A stretch of DNA of 64,000 bases from JAPHSX01 sp039714395 (lineage in GTDB: Bacteria > Pseudomonadota > Gammaproteobacteria > Thiohalomonadales > Thiohalomonadaceae): positions 1-64,000 of the forward strand of contig JBDLJH010000011.1 of the NCBI GenBank assembly GCA_039714395.1. The letters run 5' to 3'. The notes beneath the pieces were generated by a model, which saw only the letters and a list, made by a program, of their open reading frames with translations, ran no database searches and had not been told where the DNA came from. The translations under genes and the position numbers were made by a program. Every line of letters starts with the position of its first letter. Positions within the stretch are counted from its first letter, which is position 1. Below, piece after piece: positions 8,794 to 17,525 of the stretch.

Positions 8794-8905
8794 GGCGACT
8801 CGTATTGGTCCCCTCGCGACGATAAACCGTGAACCCGGTCAGGCCTGGAAGGGAGCAGCCGCAGCGGTGGATTCGAGCGCCGAGGTGTGGCTGGTGCGGG
8901 TCGTC
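8794..8905 (+). ncRNA. ffs: 4.5S signal recognition particle RNA
   Basis: Bacterial small SRP RNA, which binds Ffh to target nascent membrane proteins. The conserved tetraloop and symmetric-loop region GGTCAGGCCTGGAAGGGAGC is present (about 8838-8857). The ends GGCGACTCG (8794-8802) and CGGGTCGTC (8897-8905) pair to close the hairpin with G-U wobbles. A T-rich stretch follows the 3' end, and TATAAT precedes the 5' end. Position just upstream of dnaX is common in gammaproteobacteria. Exact ends are approximate by a few nucleotides. Confidence 0.93.
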
Positions 8906-9035
8906 ACTTTTTCTGTTTCCCCTCCAGTAGCCGTTTACCCCAACTCTTAATACCTGTAGCTGAATAGTTACGCCCCCATATACTTTGTGCTGCGCTATAA
9001 TGGCGCTTTACCGCTGAATCTCTGGAGCGTAAGGC

Positions 9036-10748
9036 ATGAGTTATCAGGTTCTGGCCCGTAAGTGGCGTCCCCGCAATTTTACCGAAATGGTGGGGCAGGA
9101 GCATGTGCTGCGCGCCCTTATCAATGCCCTGGACAACGATCGCCTGCACCACGCCTTCCTTTTCACCGGTACCCGTGGCGTTGGTAAGACCACAGTAGCG
9201 CGCATCCTTGCCAAGTCGATCAACTGTGAGCAGGGGATGGGCTCTACCCCCTGTGGTGAGTGCTCGGCATGTCATGAGATTGATGAGGGACGCTTTGTGG
9301 ATCTCATTGAGGTGGATGCCGCCTCACGCACCAAGGTTGAGGACACCCGAGACCTGTTAGACAATGTGCAGTACGCCCCCAGCCGTGGTCGCTACAAGGT
9401 CTACCTCATCGATGAGGTGCACATGCTCTCCAACCACAGCTTCAACGCCCTGTTGAAGACCCTGGAGGAGCCTCCCCCCCATGTTAAATTCCTGCTCGCC
9501 ACTACCGATCCGCAGAAGCTGCCGGTCACCATCCTCTCGCGCTGTCTGCAGTTCAACCTCAAACGCCTGCCGGTGGACCTGATTCAAGATCATTTGGCCA
9601 ATATTCTCGGTAAAGAGGGGGTGGAGTCAGAGGCCCCGGCACTGAACGAGATAGCCCGCGCTGCCGATGGCTCTATGCGCGATGCCCTCAGCCTGCTCGA
9701 TCAGTCCATCGCTTACGGTGGTGGCTGTGTCGCTACTGCCGAGGTGCGCGCGATGCTCGGTACCATCGACCGCGACCGTGTAGCGGCGTTGCTACAGGCA
9801 CTTGCCAGTGGCGATGGCGAGGCCTTACTGGCTGAGATTGAGTCATTGGCCGAACAGTCCCCCGACTTTGCCGGGGTGCTGGCTGAACTGGCCAGCCTGT
9901 TGCAACGTGTTGCCCTGGTGCAGCAGATCCCCGCTGCGCTGGACGAGAGTCTGGGTGATGGCGAGGTGGTCAAGGCACTGGCCGAGCAGCTCAGCCCCGA
10001 GGCGGTGCAGCTCTACTACCAGATCGGTATCCTTGGTCGACGCGATCTGCCGTTGGCCCCTGAGCCCCGTAGTGGCTTTGAGATGGTGCTATTGCGTATG
10101 CTCGCTTTCAAACCCGCCAGAGGGGGAGGCGGTGTTGCCAGCCCTGCCGCTGCAACCTGGCAAAAAACGGCAAATCAGCCAACGGCAGCATCCTCAGCAG
10201 CGGTGGCTGAACCGGCACAGGCCGCTCCAGCCCCTACCGTGGCCGAGCCTGCACCGGCACCAATGCAGGTAGCAGAGCCGGCAGCACCTCAGGCTCAAAC
10301 GCAGTCGTCACAAACACCACCGGCGGCCTCTGCCGTGGTCGGTGATATGCCTGCACCGGGTGATGCCGAAGGCTGGGCCTCACTGGTCGCCAAATTGCCA
10401 CTTACCGGCATGACACGGCAAATGGCCGAGCACTGTGCCCTGGTCAGCTATCAGGGCGGTAACATTATGCTGTCGCTGGACCCCGCCTTTGATAACCTGC
10501 GTAACCCCAAGTGGGAGCAGGGGCTGCAGCAGGCCCTTGGTCACTATCTTGGTGGTGAGGTGCGCCTCAGCCTTGACGGCGATGCTCCCACTGCCTCTAC
10601 CCCGCTGCAGTTGCGTAAAGAGCAGCAGATGGCAGAACAGCAGACGGCAGAACAGGCTATCGATGGTGATCCGGCACTACAAACGATACTTGAACACTTC
10701 GATGGCACTATTAAGCCCGGCTCGGTCAGACCGCTCGGGCAAGAGTAG
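9036..10748 (+). CDS. dnaX: DNA polymerase III subunits gamma and tau
   Basis: 570-residue clamp-loader ATPase. Visible motifs are Walker A GTRGVGKT (residues 45-52), the four-Cys zinc module in CEQGMGSTPCGECSACHE (residues 64-81), Walker B LIDEVHML and sensor ILSRC. The AAA+ part and collar domain (to about residue 360) are followed by an Ala/Pro-rich linker (about residues 365-440) and a tau-like C-terminal domain that would bind polymerase and DnaB. It is shorter than E. coli tau (643). An A6 run at 10162-10167, at the start of the linker, would give a roughly 391-residue gamma-like product if a -1 shift occurred there. It heads dnaX-ebfC-recR. Confidence 0.96.
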   Translation: MSYQVLARKWRPRNFTEMVGQEHVLRALINALDNDRLHHAFLFTGTRGVGKTTVARILAKSINCEQGMGSTPCGECSACHEIDEGRFVDLIEVDAASRTKVEDTRDLLDNVQYAPSRGRYKVYLIDEVHMLSNHSFNALLKTLEEPPPHVKFLLATTDPQKLPVTILSRCLQFNLKRLPVDLIQDHLANILGKEGVESEAPALNEIARAADGSMRDALSLLDQSIAYGGGCVATAEVRAMLGTIDRDRVAALLQALASGDGEALLAEIESLAEQSPDFAGVLAELASLLQRVALVQQIPAALDESLGDGEVVKALAEQLSPEAVQLYYQIGILGRRDLPLAPEPRSGFEMVLLRMLAFKPARGGGGVASPAAATWQKTANQPTAASSAAVAEPAQAAPAPTVAEPAPAPMQVAEPAAPQAQTQSSQTPPAASAVVGDMPAPGDAEGWASLVAKLPLTGMTRQMAEHCALVSYQGGNIMLSLDPAFDNLRNPKWEQGLQQALGHYLGGEVRLSLDGDAPTASTPLQLRKEQQMAEQQTAEQAIDGDPALQTILEHFDGTIKPGSVRPLGQE

Positions 10749-10825
10749 CCGGGGCTGATACACTACTTACATTGAACGGTTCGCCACGGCGGACACATCA
10801 TCAACAGACACTAGAGGTTATGAGC

Positions 10826-11149
10826 ATGAAAGGCGGACTTGGCAATTTGATGAAGCAGGCGCAGAAGATGCAGGCAGATATGGCGCGCGTGCAAGAAGAG
10901 CTGGCTAACTCAGAGGTCACCGGCAAGGCCGGTGGCGGTATGGTTACCGTAGTTATGACCGGGCGTCATGATCTTAAGCGTGTGAGTATTGATGACAGCC
11001 TGATGGGTGATGATAAGGAAATGCTAGAAGACCTCATCGCCGCCGCCGTTAATGATGCGGTACGTCAGCTTGAGGAGACCTCTAAGGATAAGATGGGTGG
11101 CGTTACTGCCGGCATGAATCTGCCCGGCGGCATGAAGCTCCCCTTCTAA
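10826..11149 (+). CDS. ebfC: nucleoid-associated protein, YbaB/EbfC family
   Basis: 107 residues from the ATG at 10826, chosen because AGAGG lies 8 nt upstream and because the family starts at (M)KGGLGNLMKQAQKMQ. The protein is a small dimeric DNA-binding protein almost always encoded between dnaX and recR. The C-terminal region carries the conserved DDKEMLEDLIAAAVNDA and GMNLPGGMKLPF. It has 9 bp to recR, so it is cotranscribed. The ATG at 10820 is an alternative start. Confidence 0.95.
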   Translation: MKGGLGNLMKQAQKMQADMARVQEELANSEVTGKAGGGMVTVVMTGRHDLKRVSIDDSLMGDDKEMLEDLIAAAVNDAVRQLEETSKDKMGGVTAGMNLPGGMKLPF

Positions 11150-11158
11150 GCCCACCTT

Positions 11159-11752
11159 ATGAGCACCCCCCTTATCGCACGCCTTGTCGAGACGTTGCGT
11201 TGCCTGCCCGGTGTCGGTCCCAAGTCGGCGCAGCGTATGGCCTATCATCTGCTGGAGCGTGACCGCGGCGGTGCCCTCAGTCTTGCCGCAGCCCTTAGCG
11301 AGGCGATGGAGAAGGTCGGCTACTGCAGCCGTTGTCGCACCTTAAGCGAGAACGATTTGTGCACCATCTGCAGCAGTGAAAAGCGCGACGCCACCATCCT
11401 CTGTGTTGTTGAATCCCCTACCGATGTTGAGGCGCTGGAACACTCTACCGGCTATCAGGGTCGTTACTTCGTCCTCATGGGGCATCTCTCGCCTCTCGAT
11501 GGCATCGGCCCTGAGGATATTGGTCTTGATCTACTGGCCAGGCGCCTTGATGAAGGCAATATCACCGAGGTGATTCTCGCTACCAACCCTACCGTCGAGG
11601 GTGAGGCTACTGCCCACTACATTAGCGATATGGTGCATAGTCGTGGCATGCGAGTGACGCGCATTGCGCATGGTGTGCCCCTTGGTGGGGAGTTGGAGTA
11701 TGTAGATGGGGGGACGCTGTCGCATGCGTTTCACGGGAGGCGGGAGGTTTGA
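11159..11752 (+). CDS. recR: recombination mediator RecR
   Basis: 197 residues, the usual length. An N-terminal helix-hairpin-helix (LPGVGPKSAQRMAYHLL), a four-Cys zinc finger (CSRCRTLSENDLCTIC, about residues 57-72), and a Toprim domain (CVVESPTDVEALE) are followed by the C-terminal Walker-B-like part. RecR acts with RecO and RecF to load RecA onto SSB-coated DNA. It is the last gene of the dnaX-ebfC-recR group. The following 188 bp to the end of rsgA show no convincing gene or clear terminator. Confidence 0.96.
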   Translation: MSTPLIARLVETLRCLPGVGPKSAQRMAYHLLERDRGGALSLAAALSEAMEKVGYCSRCRTLSENDLCTICSSEKRDATILCVVESPTDVEALEHSTGYQGRYFVLMGHLSPLDGIGPEDIGLDLLARRLDEGNITEVILATNPTVEGEATAHYISDMVHSRGMRVTRIAHGVPLGGELEYVDGGTLSHAFHGRREV

Positions 11753-11940
11753 GAAGAGGGTGTTGGATGAGGTGATTGTTTAACCGGTGGAGGAGGCCGC
11801 TGTAGCCACCGCCACTACCTGACTTTAGTCTTCCCTCACCACTCCATTGAAGGGCGACGGTGTTGCTTTTGGGGGTGAACCAGGCAGTGATCTGGAACGT
11901 AAGTTGCTGCGACCCCTGGAAAATCTTCCGCTCCAGTAAT

Positions 11941-12969
11941 TTATCTATAGTCTTCAGTGAACTCGCGCAGTTGTCCGACGATCTTGTGGTAGTTATGAAG
12001 TCTCTCGCTGCTAATCTTTCCCTCTTCCAGGGCTGTTTTGAGGGCACACCTCGGTTCTTTCTGGTGCTTACAGTCACGAAACTTACACATCCCCAGGAAG
12101 GGATGAAATTCGCGGAACCCCTCGGCCAGGGTGGTCTCATCCATGGGCCATAAACGGAACTCACGTACTCCCGGTGAGTCGATTACGATCCCACCCTGTG
12201 GCAGGTGATAGAGGCGGGCAGTACTGGTGGTGTGCTGGCCCAGACCGCTCTGCTCCGAGAGCGCCTGCACCGCGATATTGACCTCTGGCATCAGGGCATT
12301 GCTAAGTGAGGACTTGCCGACGCCAGACTGGCCAACAAAGACGTTGGTGTGCCCCTTTAACTGTTCAATCAATTGCTCCAGCCCATGGTTTATCCTGGTG
12401 CTGGAGGTGAGTACCCGGTAGCCGATATCGCGATAGCGTTGCAGCAGCTGCGATACCTCATCCTCGTCCTCCTCGCGGATCAGGTCGATCTTGTTAAACA
12501 GCAGCAATGGAGTAATGCCGGTTAGCTCTGCTGCGGCCAGGTACTGGTCGATAAGCTCGGTGCTGTAGGCGGGGGCGGGGGCGGCAACGACGATGATCTG
12601 ATCCAGGTTGGCGGCCAGCCCTTTTAATTCGCCGTGGGCATCAGGGCGGGCCAGCAGTGTCGTTCGCTCCAGCAGTGCGGTGACAACGCCACCCTCCTGT
12701 GCCGCCTGCCACACCACCCTGTCCCCAACCACGATCAATGGCAGGTTCTGGCGCAGCAGGCAGCGCAGCCGTTCTCCGTTTTCCGCCTCGATCTCCAGTG
12801 AGGCCCCGAAGCTGGCGATCACCAGTCCGGTCTGCTCTGCGCCCAGTCCCCCATCACCACTGATGCGCTGCTCCAACCGTTCCTGTTTGCGTTCCAGCCG
12901 GGCACGACGTTCATCCTGGATCTTCTCAATGCGCCACTGCTGGCGCCGATTCAGTTTGCGACCAGCCAT
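11941..12969 (-). CDS. rsgA: ribosome small subunit-dependent GTPase A
   Basis: 342-residue circularly permuted GTPase that assists late 30S maturation. The order of motifs shows the permutation: an OB-fold (about residues 45-100), then G4 FNKID, G1 GQSGVGKSS, and G3 DSPG, followed by a C-terminal zinc finger (CKFRDCKHQKEPRC). The basic N-terminal helix (RKLNRRQQWRIEKIQDERR) is typical. It lies on the opposite strand to recR. Orn, next to rsgA in many gammaproteobacteria, is here separated from it by a cytochrome and a peptidase. Confidence 0.95.
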   Translation of the reverse strand: MAGRKLNRRQQWRIEKIQDERRARLERKQERLEQRISGDGGLGAEQTGLVIASFGASLEIEAENGERLRCLLRQNLPLIVVGDRVVWQAAQEGGVVTALLERTTLLARPDAHGELKGLAANLDQIIVVAAPAPAYSTELIDQYLAAAELTGITPLLLFNKIDLIREEDEDEVSQLLQRYRDIGYRVLTSSTRINHGLEQLIEQLKGHTNVFVGQSGVGKSSLSNALMPEVNIAVQALSEQSGLGQHTTSTARLYHLPQGGIVIDSPGVREFRLWPMDETTLAEGFREFHPFLGMCKFRDCKHQKEPRCALKTALEEGKISSERLHNYHKIVGQLREFTEDYR

Positions 12970-13057
12970 TAACGAAACATCAATGAGAGTGAGTGGTGCT
13001 GCCGGGGCGGAAGGCTATCGGCCTTGAATAGGCCGAAAGAAGAGGTGGAGCTGTGCA

Positions 13058-13366
13058 CTACTCCTGCCCGAAGTGGTAGAAGGTGGCGTTGAGGTGGGAG
13101 GTGACGTCGGCCACATCCTCGTCAAACCAGACAATTTGCAGATTATTTTTACAACGGTTTACCTGCTTTTGCAGGCCAGGGAGGGTATGCACGCGGCGGG
13201 TGGAACGGGTGTAAATGTCGTTGCCGTTGTTACCGAAGCGTGAGGCATGGCAGGCGATGCACTGCTCGTTATGCAGTGTAGCACCACGGTTGGCATCGGC
13301 AGCGAGAGCGTTGGTGGTAAACAGGCTGCCGAGTAGCAGCATGAGTGTGGCGAGGGTCATCTTCAT
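13058..13366 (-). CDS. small exported c-type cytochrome lacking a methionine ligand
   Basis: 102 residues. A signal peptide (residues 1-22, cleavage after LAA) is followed by a single heme motif, CIACH (residues 36-40). No methionine follows the heme site, so the sixth ligand cannot be the usual Met. His60, His91 and His98 are candidates. Cys72 is an extra cysteine. The sequence RRVHTLPGLQKQVNRC followed by WFDEDV is shared by a family of small periplasmic cytochromes of sulfur-oxidising and related gammaproteobacteria (recalled, not searched). The gene sits 18 bp downstream of the M48 peptidase and is probably cotranscribed with it. Confidence 0.85.
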   Translation of the reverse strand: MKMTLATLMLLLGSLFTTNALAADANRGATLHNEQCIACHASRFGNNGNDIYTRSTRRVHTLPGLQKQVNRCKNNLQIVWFDEDVADVTSHLNATFYHFGQE

Positions 13367-13384
13367 TGTTCAGCTCCGAAACGG

Positions 13385-14635
13385 TTAATTGGTTTCCATT
13401 GTAGAGGAGAGATGGGCAATACGCACCGGTGCCGGTGGATGGCTATCGTGAAACGCCGAGTAGAGGTGATCCGGGGTGAGGGTACTGGCATTCTCTTCGT
13501 AGAGTTTGACCAGGGCACGGATCAGCTCGTTGGCATCGGCATGTTCGGCGGCGAAGTCGTCGGCCTCAAACTCGTGTTTGCGCATCGACATCGCCATCAG
13601 CGGCTGCAGGAAGAAGGTGAAGACCGGCAGTACCATCAGGAATAGTGCCAGTGCGGTGTGCACCGAGGGGGTGGTAACGCCCAGCGCACTGTAGAACCAG
13701 GTTTGTTGCATCAGCCAGCCAAGCAGGGCAAGACCGGTGAGGCTCATCACCATCATCAGGACGATACGCTTTTTGATGTGGTTACGGCGAAAATGGCCCA
13801 GCTCGTGGGCCAGTACCGCCTCGATCTCATCGCCACTGAGGCTCTTTAGCAGGGTGTCGAAGAAGACGATGCGCTTGTTGCTACCGAGGCCGGAGAAGTA
13901 GGCATTACCGTGGCTGGAGCGGCGTGAGCCATCCATCACGAAGACACCGTTGGATTTGAAGCCACAGCGTTCCAGTAGCTGGTCGATACGTTGACGTAGT
14001 GCCTCGTCTTCCAGCGGGGTGAATTTGTTGAACAGTGGTGCGATCACCGCAGGGTAGGCCCACATCATCAGCAGGGTGAAGCTGCTCCATACCAGCCACA
14101 CATAGAGCCACCAGTTGGCCCCGGCTGTGTCCATTAGCCACAGCACCAGTGCCGCCATTGGGCCACCGATGAGTAGCATTAATAGCAGCTGCTTGAACAG
14201 GTCGGAGATGTAGAGTCCGGGGGTCGATTTGTTGAAACCAAAGCGCTGCTCGATGCGAAAGGTTCGGTAGACGGAGAATGGGAGGTCTAGCACCGTGGTA
14301 AGCAAAGTGAGGCTGAGCAGAAAGGCGATGCCGCTCCACAGTAGATTGAGTTCCAGGCTGAGCCAGAGGCGATCCAGCAGGTCGAGCCCACCGCCCAGAG
14401 TCAGCCCTAGTAGAATTACGGTGCTGTAGACCAACTCGATACGCGATAGCCGCACCTTGGTCACGGTGTAGTCGGCGGCCTTCTGGTGCGCCTCCAGGCT
14501 GATCTGCCCGGTGAATGCGTCAGGCACTGCGGCGCGGTGGGCACTCACATGGCGTAGTTGGCGCTGCTCCAGCCATAAGGAAGTGGCGAGCGAGATGATA
14601 AGCATGGCGAGAAAGAGCAGGGTAAAGCTGTGCAT
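13385..14635 (-). CDS. M48 family membrane metallopeptidase (Ste24/CAAX protease type)
   Basis: 416 residues with several hydrophobic helices and the zinc motif HELGH within VLAHELGHFRRNH (about residues 278-290). A downstream glutamate-containing segment KHEFEADDFA provides the third ligand. The length and the N-terminal peptidase_M48_N-like region match Ste24-type enzymes; in bacteria these act in envelope protein quality control. The start ATG at 14635 gives a TM-rich N-terminus (LLFLAMLIISLATSLW). It is divergent from orn and upstream of the small cytochrome. Confidence 0.9.
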   Translation of the reverse strand: MHSFTLLFLAMLIISLATSLWLEQRQLRHVSAHRAAVPDAFTGQISLEAHQKAADYTVTKVRLSRIELVYSTVILLGLTLGGGLDLLDRLWLSLELNLLWSGIAFLLSLTLLTTVLDLPFSVYRTFRIEQRFGFNKSTPGLYISDLFKQLLLMLLIGGPMAALVLWLMDTAGANWWLYVWLVWSSFTLLMMWAYPAVIAPLFNKFTPLEDEALRQRIDQLLERCGFKSNGVFVMDGSRRSSHGNAYFSGLGSNKRIVFFDTLLKSLSGDEIEAVLAHELGHFRRNHIKKRIVLMMVMSLTGLALLGWLMQQTWFYSALGVTTPSVHTALALFLMVLPVFTFFLQPLMAMSMRKHEFEADDFAAEHADANELIRALVKLYEENASTLTPDHLYSAFHDSHPPAPVRIAHLSSTMETN

Positions 14636-14819
14636 GTGCTGGTTTTGTCCTTTAATTTGGTATGCTGCGGCAGGGTAGCTTTTGCTAGAATGATTCGCAA
14701 GTTAGATAGTGGCATAGAGGCGCGGTAGTCTTTGTATTACGGTGTTTGGCCCCCATATTCAGATGGGTACGCGGCGGTTCGGTGTACCCGATTAACTCAA
14801 ACTCCGTTAGGAAACTGTT

Positions 14820-15362
14820 ATGAGCAAACACCCCGATAACCTTATCTGGATCGATCTGGAGATGACCGGTCTGGATTCCGATAGTGACCGTATTATCGAG
14901 ATCGCTACTATTGTTACCGATGCTGAATTGAACACCCTGGCCGAGGGGCCGGTGTTCGCCATTCATCAAAGTGAGATGGCGTTGGGCCGGATGGATGAGT
15001 GGAATCAAACTCAGCATGGTGGCTCGGGCCTGCTGGAGCGCGTACGCCAGAGCCGTATGGATGAGCAGGAGGCGGAGGCGCAGACCATCGCCTTTCTTGA
15101 ACAGTATGTCGATAAGGGTAAGTCCCCCATGTGCGGTAACAGTATCTGTCAGGATCGTCGTTTTCTTGCCCGTACCATGCCGAGCTTAGAAGCATTTTTT
15201 CACTACCGCAATCTGGATGTGAGTACCCTCAAGGAGCTGGCTCGGCGTTGGCGCCCCGAGGTGTTTGAGGGGTTGAAGAAAGGAGGATGTCACCTTGCGT
15301 TAGACGATATCCGTGACTCAATCAGCGAGTTGCAGCACTACCGTGAGTATTTCTTGCGCTAG
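14820..15362 (+). CDS. orn: oligoribonuclease
   Basis: 180-residue DEDDh 3'-5' exonuclease that degrades 2-5 nt RNAs and linear di-nucleotides such as pGpG. The catalytic set is visible: Asp and Glu in IWIDLEMTGL, Asp in NSICQDRRFL, His in GGCHLALDDI and the final Asp in the same segment. Length is standard (E. coli 181). The ATG at 14820 follows TTAGGAAACTGTT. It is relevant to cyclic-di-GMP turnover, for which this window also has a GGDEF/EAL protein. It is 59 bp upstream of cheB. Confidence 0.96.
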   Translation: MSKHPDNLIWIDLEMTGLDSDSDRIIEIATIVTDAELNTLAEGPVFAIHQSEMALGRMDEWNQTQHGGSGLLERVRQSRMDEQEAEAQTIAFLEQYVDKGKSPMCGNSICQDRRFLARTMPSLEAFFHYRNLDVSTLKELARRWRPEVFEGLKKGGCHLALDDIRDSISELQHYREYFLR

Positions 15363-15421
15363 TTGGTTGTACACCTCCCGGTTGACTGCCAGATTTTGGC
15401 GAATTCGAAGAAGGGGGGAAT

Positions 15422-16459
15422 ATGCCCATACGGGTATTGATTATTGATGATTCAGCTTTTTTTCGTCGTCGCGTTAAGGAGATGCTGAATAGCGATCCTC
15501 GCCTTGAGGTAATTGGTGAGGCGGTCAATGGTGCCGAGGCGATTGAAATGGCGACTAAACTCAAGCCCGATGTCATCACCACGGATATAAATATGCCGGT
15601 AATGGATGGCATTACCACCCCCCGTCGTATTATGCAGGCAAGTTCCTGTCCGATTCTGCTCTTCTCCTCGTTTGCCACTGACGGCGCTCGAACGACTCTG
15701 GATGCCCTTGATGCCGGAGCCGTCGATTATCTGCCCAGGCGGTTTGAGGATATCTTGAAAAATAGTGATGAGGCGAGCCAGCTACTCTGTGACCGCGTAT
15801 ATACTCTGAGTTGTGGTCACACTCACCCCTCGGGAGTCTCCCGTCGTTCTACTGCCCCTGTCGCGCGTGCCTCGGCACTATCACCACACTGCGGTCAGTT
15901 TAAGCTGCTCGCCATTGGTGCCTCCACTGGTGGACCGGTGGCCCTGCAGGAAGTGTTGACCAAACTGCCCGTCAGTTTCTCTGTTCCGATTGTTGTAGTA
16001 ATGCACATGTTAGGCAGCTTTACCCCGGCCTTTGCCGCGCGCCTTAATCAGCTTTGTGCCATCAATGTCAAAGAAGCCGAAGATGGCGATATCCTGCAAC
16101 CTGGAACAGCTTATTTGGCTCCAGGGGGTATGCAGATGCTGCTTAATGCTCAGGATGGTCACCAGATCCTTCGGGTAGTTGAGGCTGAGGTTGGGCAGAC
16201 CTACAAGCCCTGTGTAGATATCACTTTTAGCTCTATTGCCAAGGTCTATCCCTCGCAGACCCTTGCCGTGATACTTACCGGTATGGGTACGGATGGCCGT
16301 GATGGCTCGCGTACCCTGAAGTTGGGTGGTTCTCAGATCTGGTCGCAGGACGAGGCGAGTTGCGTTGTCTACGGTATGCCGGCGGCGGTGGCTGAGGCAG
16401 GTTTGAGTGATCGGGTACTGTCACTGAATAAGCTCGGCCCAGCCCTGGCACAGCTGTAG
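15422..16459 (+). CDS. cheB: CheB-type protein-glutamate methylesterase (orphan)
   Basis: 345 residues. The N-terminal receiver domain (residues 1-120) has the acidic pair DDS and phospho-acceptor Asp in TTDINMPVMDG. A linker of about 40 residues is followed by the methylesterase domain with Ser in IGASTGGP, His in VVVMHMLGSF and Asp in LTGMGTDGRDG. CheB proteins demethylate or deamidate chemoreceptors. No cheA, cheR or receptor gene is nearby, so it is an orphan here. It could serve a pilus-type (Chp) or a distant flagellar chemotaxis pathway. A good ribosome site (AAGGGGGGAAT) precedes the ATG. Confidence 0.92.
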   Translation: MPIRVLIIDDSAFFRRRVKEMLNSDPRLEVIGEAVNGAEAIEMATKLKPDVITTDINMPVMDGITTPRRIMQASSCPILLFSSFATDGARTTLDALDAGAVDYLPRRFEDILKNSDEASQLLCDRVYTLSCGHTHPSGVSRRSTAPVARASALSPHCGQFKLLAIGASTGGPVALQEVLTKLPVSFSVPIVVVMHMLGSFTPAFAARLNQLCAINVKEAEDGDILQPGTAYLAPGGMQMLLNAQDGHQILRVVEAEVGQTYKPCVDITFSSIAKVYPSQTLAVILTGMGTDGRDGSRTLKLGGSQIWSQDEASCVVYGMPAAVAEAGLSDRVLSLNKLGPALAQL

Positions 16460-16532
16460 AATCTAGATATTTGCAGTCTTATTTAGGCCGCCCTTGTGGT
16501 TGGTGCGATTCTCAGTGGGCAGTTCCTCAAAT

Positions 16533-16569
16533 AAAATGCCCGCGTCGGATAGCCTGATGCGGGCATTTT
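16533..16569. terminator. bidirectional terminator between cheB and rpoH
   Basis: An 11-bp stem AAAATGCCCGC / GCGGGCATTTT encloses a 15-nt loop. T runs are present on both strands, so it can end both the rightward cheB and leftward rpoH transcripts. Confidence 0.88.
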
Positions 16570-16591
16570 GTTTACCTCTGTTTGTGCAGCT

Positions 16592-17467
16592 TTATTGCGC
16601 TTGTAGTGGTGCGAGTCTACCACGCAGTTTTTTGAAAGCGGTGGCCTCAATCTGGCGGATACGCTCGATGGAAACGCCATACTCTGCTGCTAGCTCTTTG
16701 AAGGTGGTTTTCTCGTCACTGAGCCAGCGGCGACGCAGGATATCCTGTGAACGATCGTCTAGCTTGCTCAGTGAGTCGAAGAGGATTTCACTCTGTTGCT
16801 GCTGCTGTTGATCATCGGCGGCGCGCTGCGATGGTTCTTCTCGCATATCGGCAAGGTAGTTCTGTGCCTGGCTGCGATCATGGTCCTCATCGTCGCTATG
16901 GCTCCAGGGATCGAACATCTGATCGCGGGCGGCGAGGCGCCCCTCCATCAGTTCGACCTCTTCGGGTTTAACCCCCAGCTCTTGTGCGACCGCTTCCACC
17001 TGCTCACGGTTGAACCAGCCGAGACGTTTTTTCATCTTGTGCAAATTGAAGAAGAGTTTGCGTTGCGCCTTGGTGGTGGCAACCTTAACGATGCGCCAGT
17101 TTTGTAGCACGTATTCGTAAATTTCGGCACGGATCCAGTGCACGGCATAGCCGGCGAGGCGTACTCCCATCTCCGGGTCAAAGCGTTTGACCGCACGCAT
17201 TAGACCGACAGTGCCCTCCTGAATCAGGTCAGCGATCGGCAGACCGTAGTTTTTGTAGTCACGGGCGATACGGATGACAAAGCGCAGGTGCGAGAGGATC
17301 AGGCGTTGGGCGGCCTGCATGTCATTGTGATCTCGCAGGCGTACAGCAAGCTGGTACTCCTCCTGCTCACTTAACATTGGCATGGCGTGGGAGGCCTGGA
17401 TGTAACTATCGAGATTTCCCGTGGCGATGGGCAGGTGTGGGTTGCCAAGGGTCAATGCGGTGTTCAT
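16592..17467 (-). CDS. rpoH: RNA polymerase heat-shock sigma factor sigma-32
   Basis: 291 residues. Region 2 has LRFVIRIARDYKNYGLPIAD and LIQEGTVGLMRAVKRFDP, with VHWIRAEIYEYV in 2.4. The RpoH box is QRKLFFNLH, and the 4.2 helix-turn-helix is KELAAEYGVSIERIRQIEA. A run of six Gln (DDQQQQQQSE) precedes region 4. A strong ribosome site GAGGAG lies upstream of the ATG. A CIRCE operator overlaps the predicted promoter 46-72 bp upstream, implying HrcA repression. It is a single-gene unit with a terminator at 16533-16569. Confidence 0.97.
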   Translation of the reverse strand: MNTALTLGNPHLPIATGNLDSYIQASHAMPMLSEQEEYQLAVRLRDHNDMQAAQRLILSHLRFVIRIARDYKNYGLPIADLIQEGTVGLMRAVKRFDPEMGVRLAGYAVHWIRAEIYEYVLQNWRIVKVATTKAQRKLFFNLHKMKKRLGWFNREQVEAVAQELGVKPEEVELMEGRLAARDQMFDPWSHSDDEDHDRSQAQNYLADMREEPSQRAADDQQQQQQSEILFDSLSKLDDRSQDILRRRWLSDEKTTFKELAAEYGVSIERIRQIEATAFKKLRGRLAPLQAQ

Positions 17468-17497
17468 CTGAATCTCCTCAGTTAACTACTGTGGATA

Positions 17498-17525
17498 ACT
17501 ATACCACAATAATTAGCACTCTTAA
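17498..17525 (-). promoter_or_regulatory. predicted rpoH promoter
   Basis: Reading the minus strand, a -35-like TTAAGA (17525-17520) and a -10-like TATAGT (17503-17498) are separated by 16 bp, 31 bp before the rpoH ATG. The -35 and spacer overlap the CIRCE palindrome. Confidence 0.5.

Noticed and set aside
11622..12164. 180-codon minus-strand frame spanning the recR end and rsgA end
   Set aside because: It is largely antisense to recR and out of frame with rsgA; the part in the gap has no ribosome site or recognisable motif.
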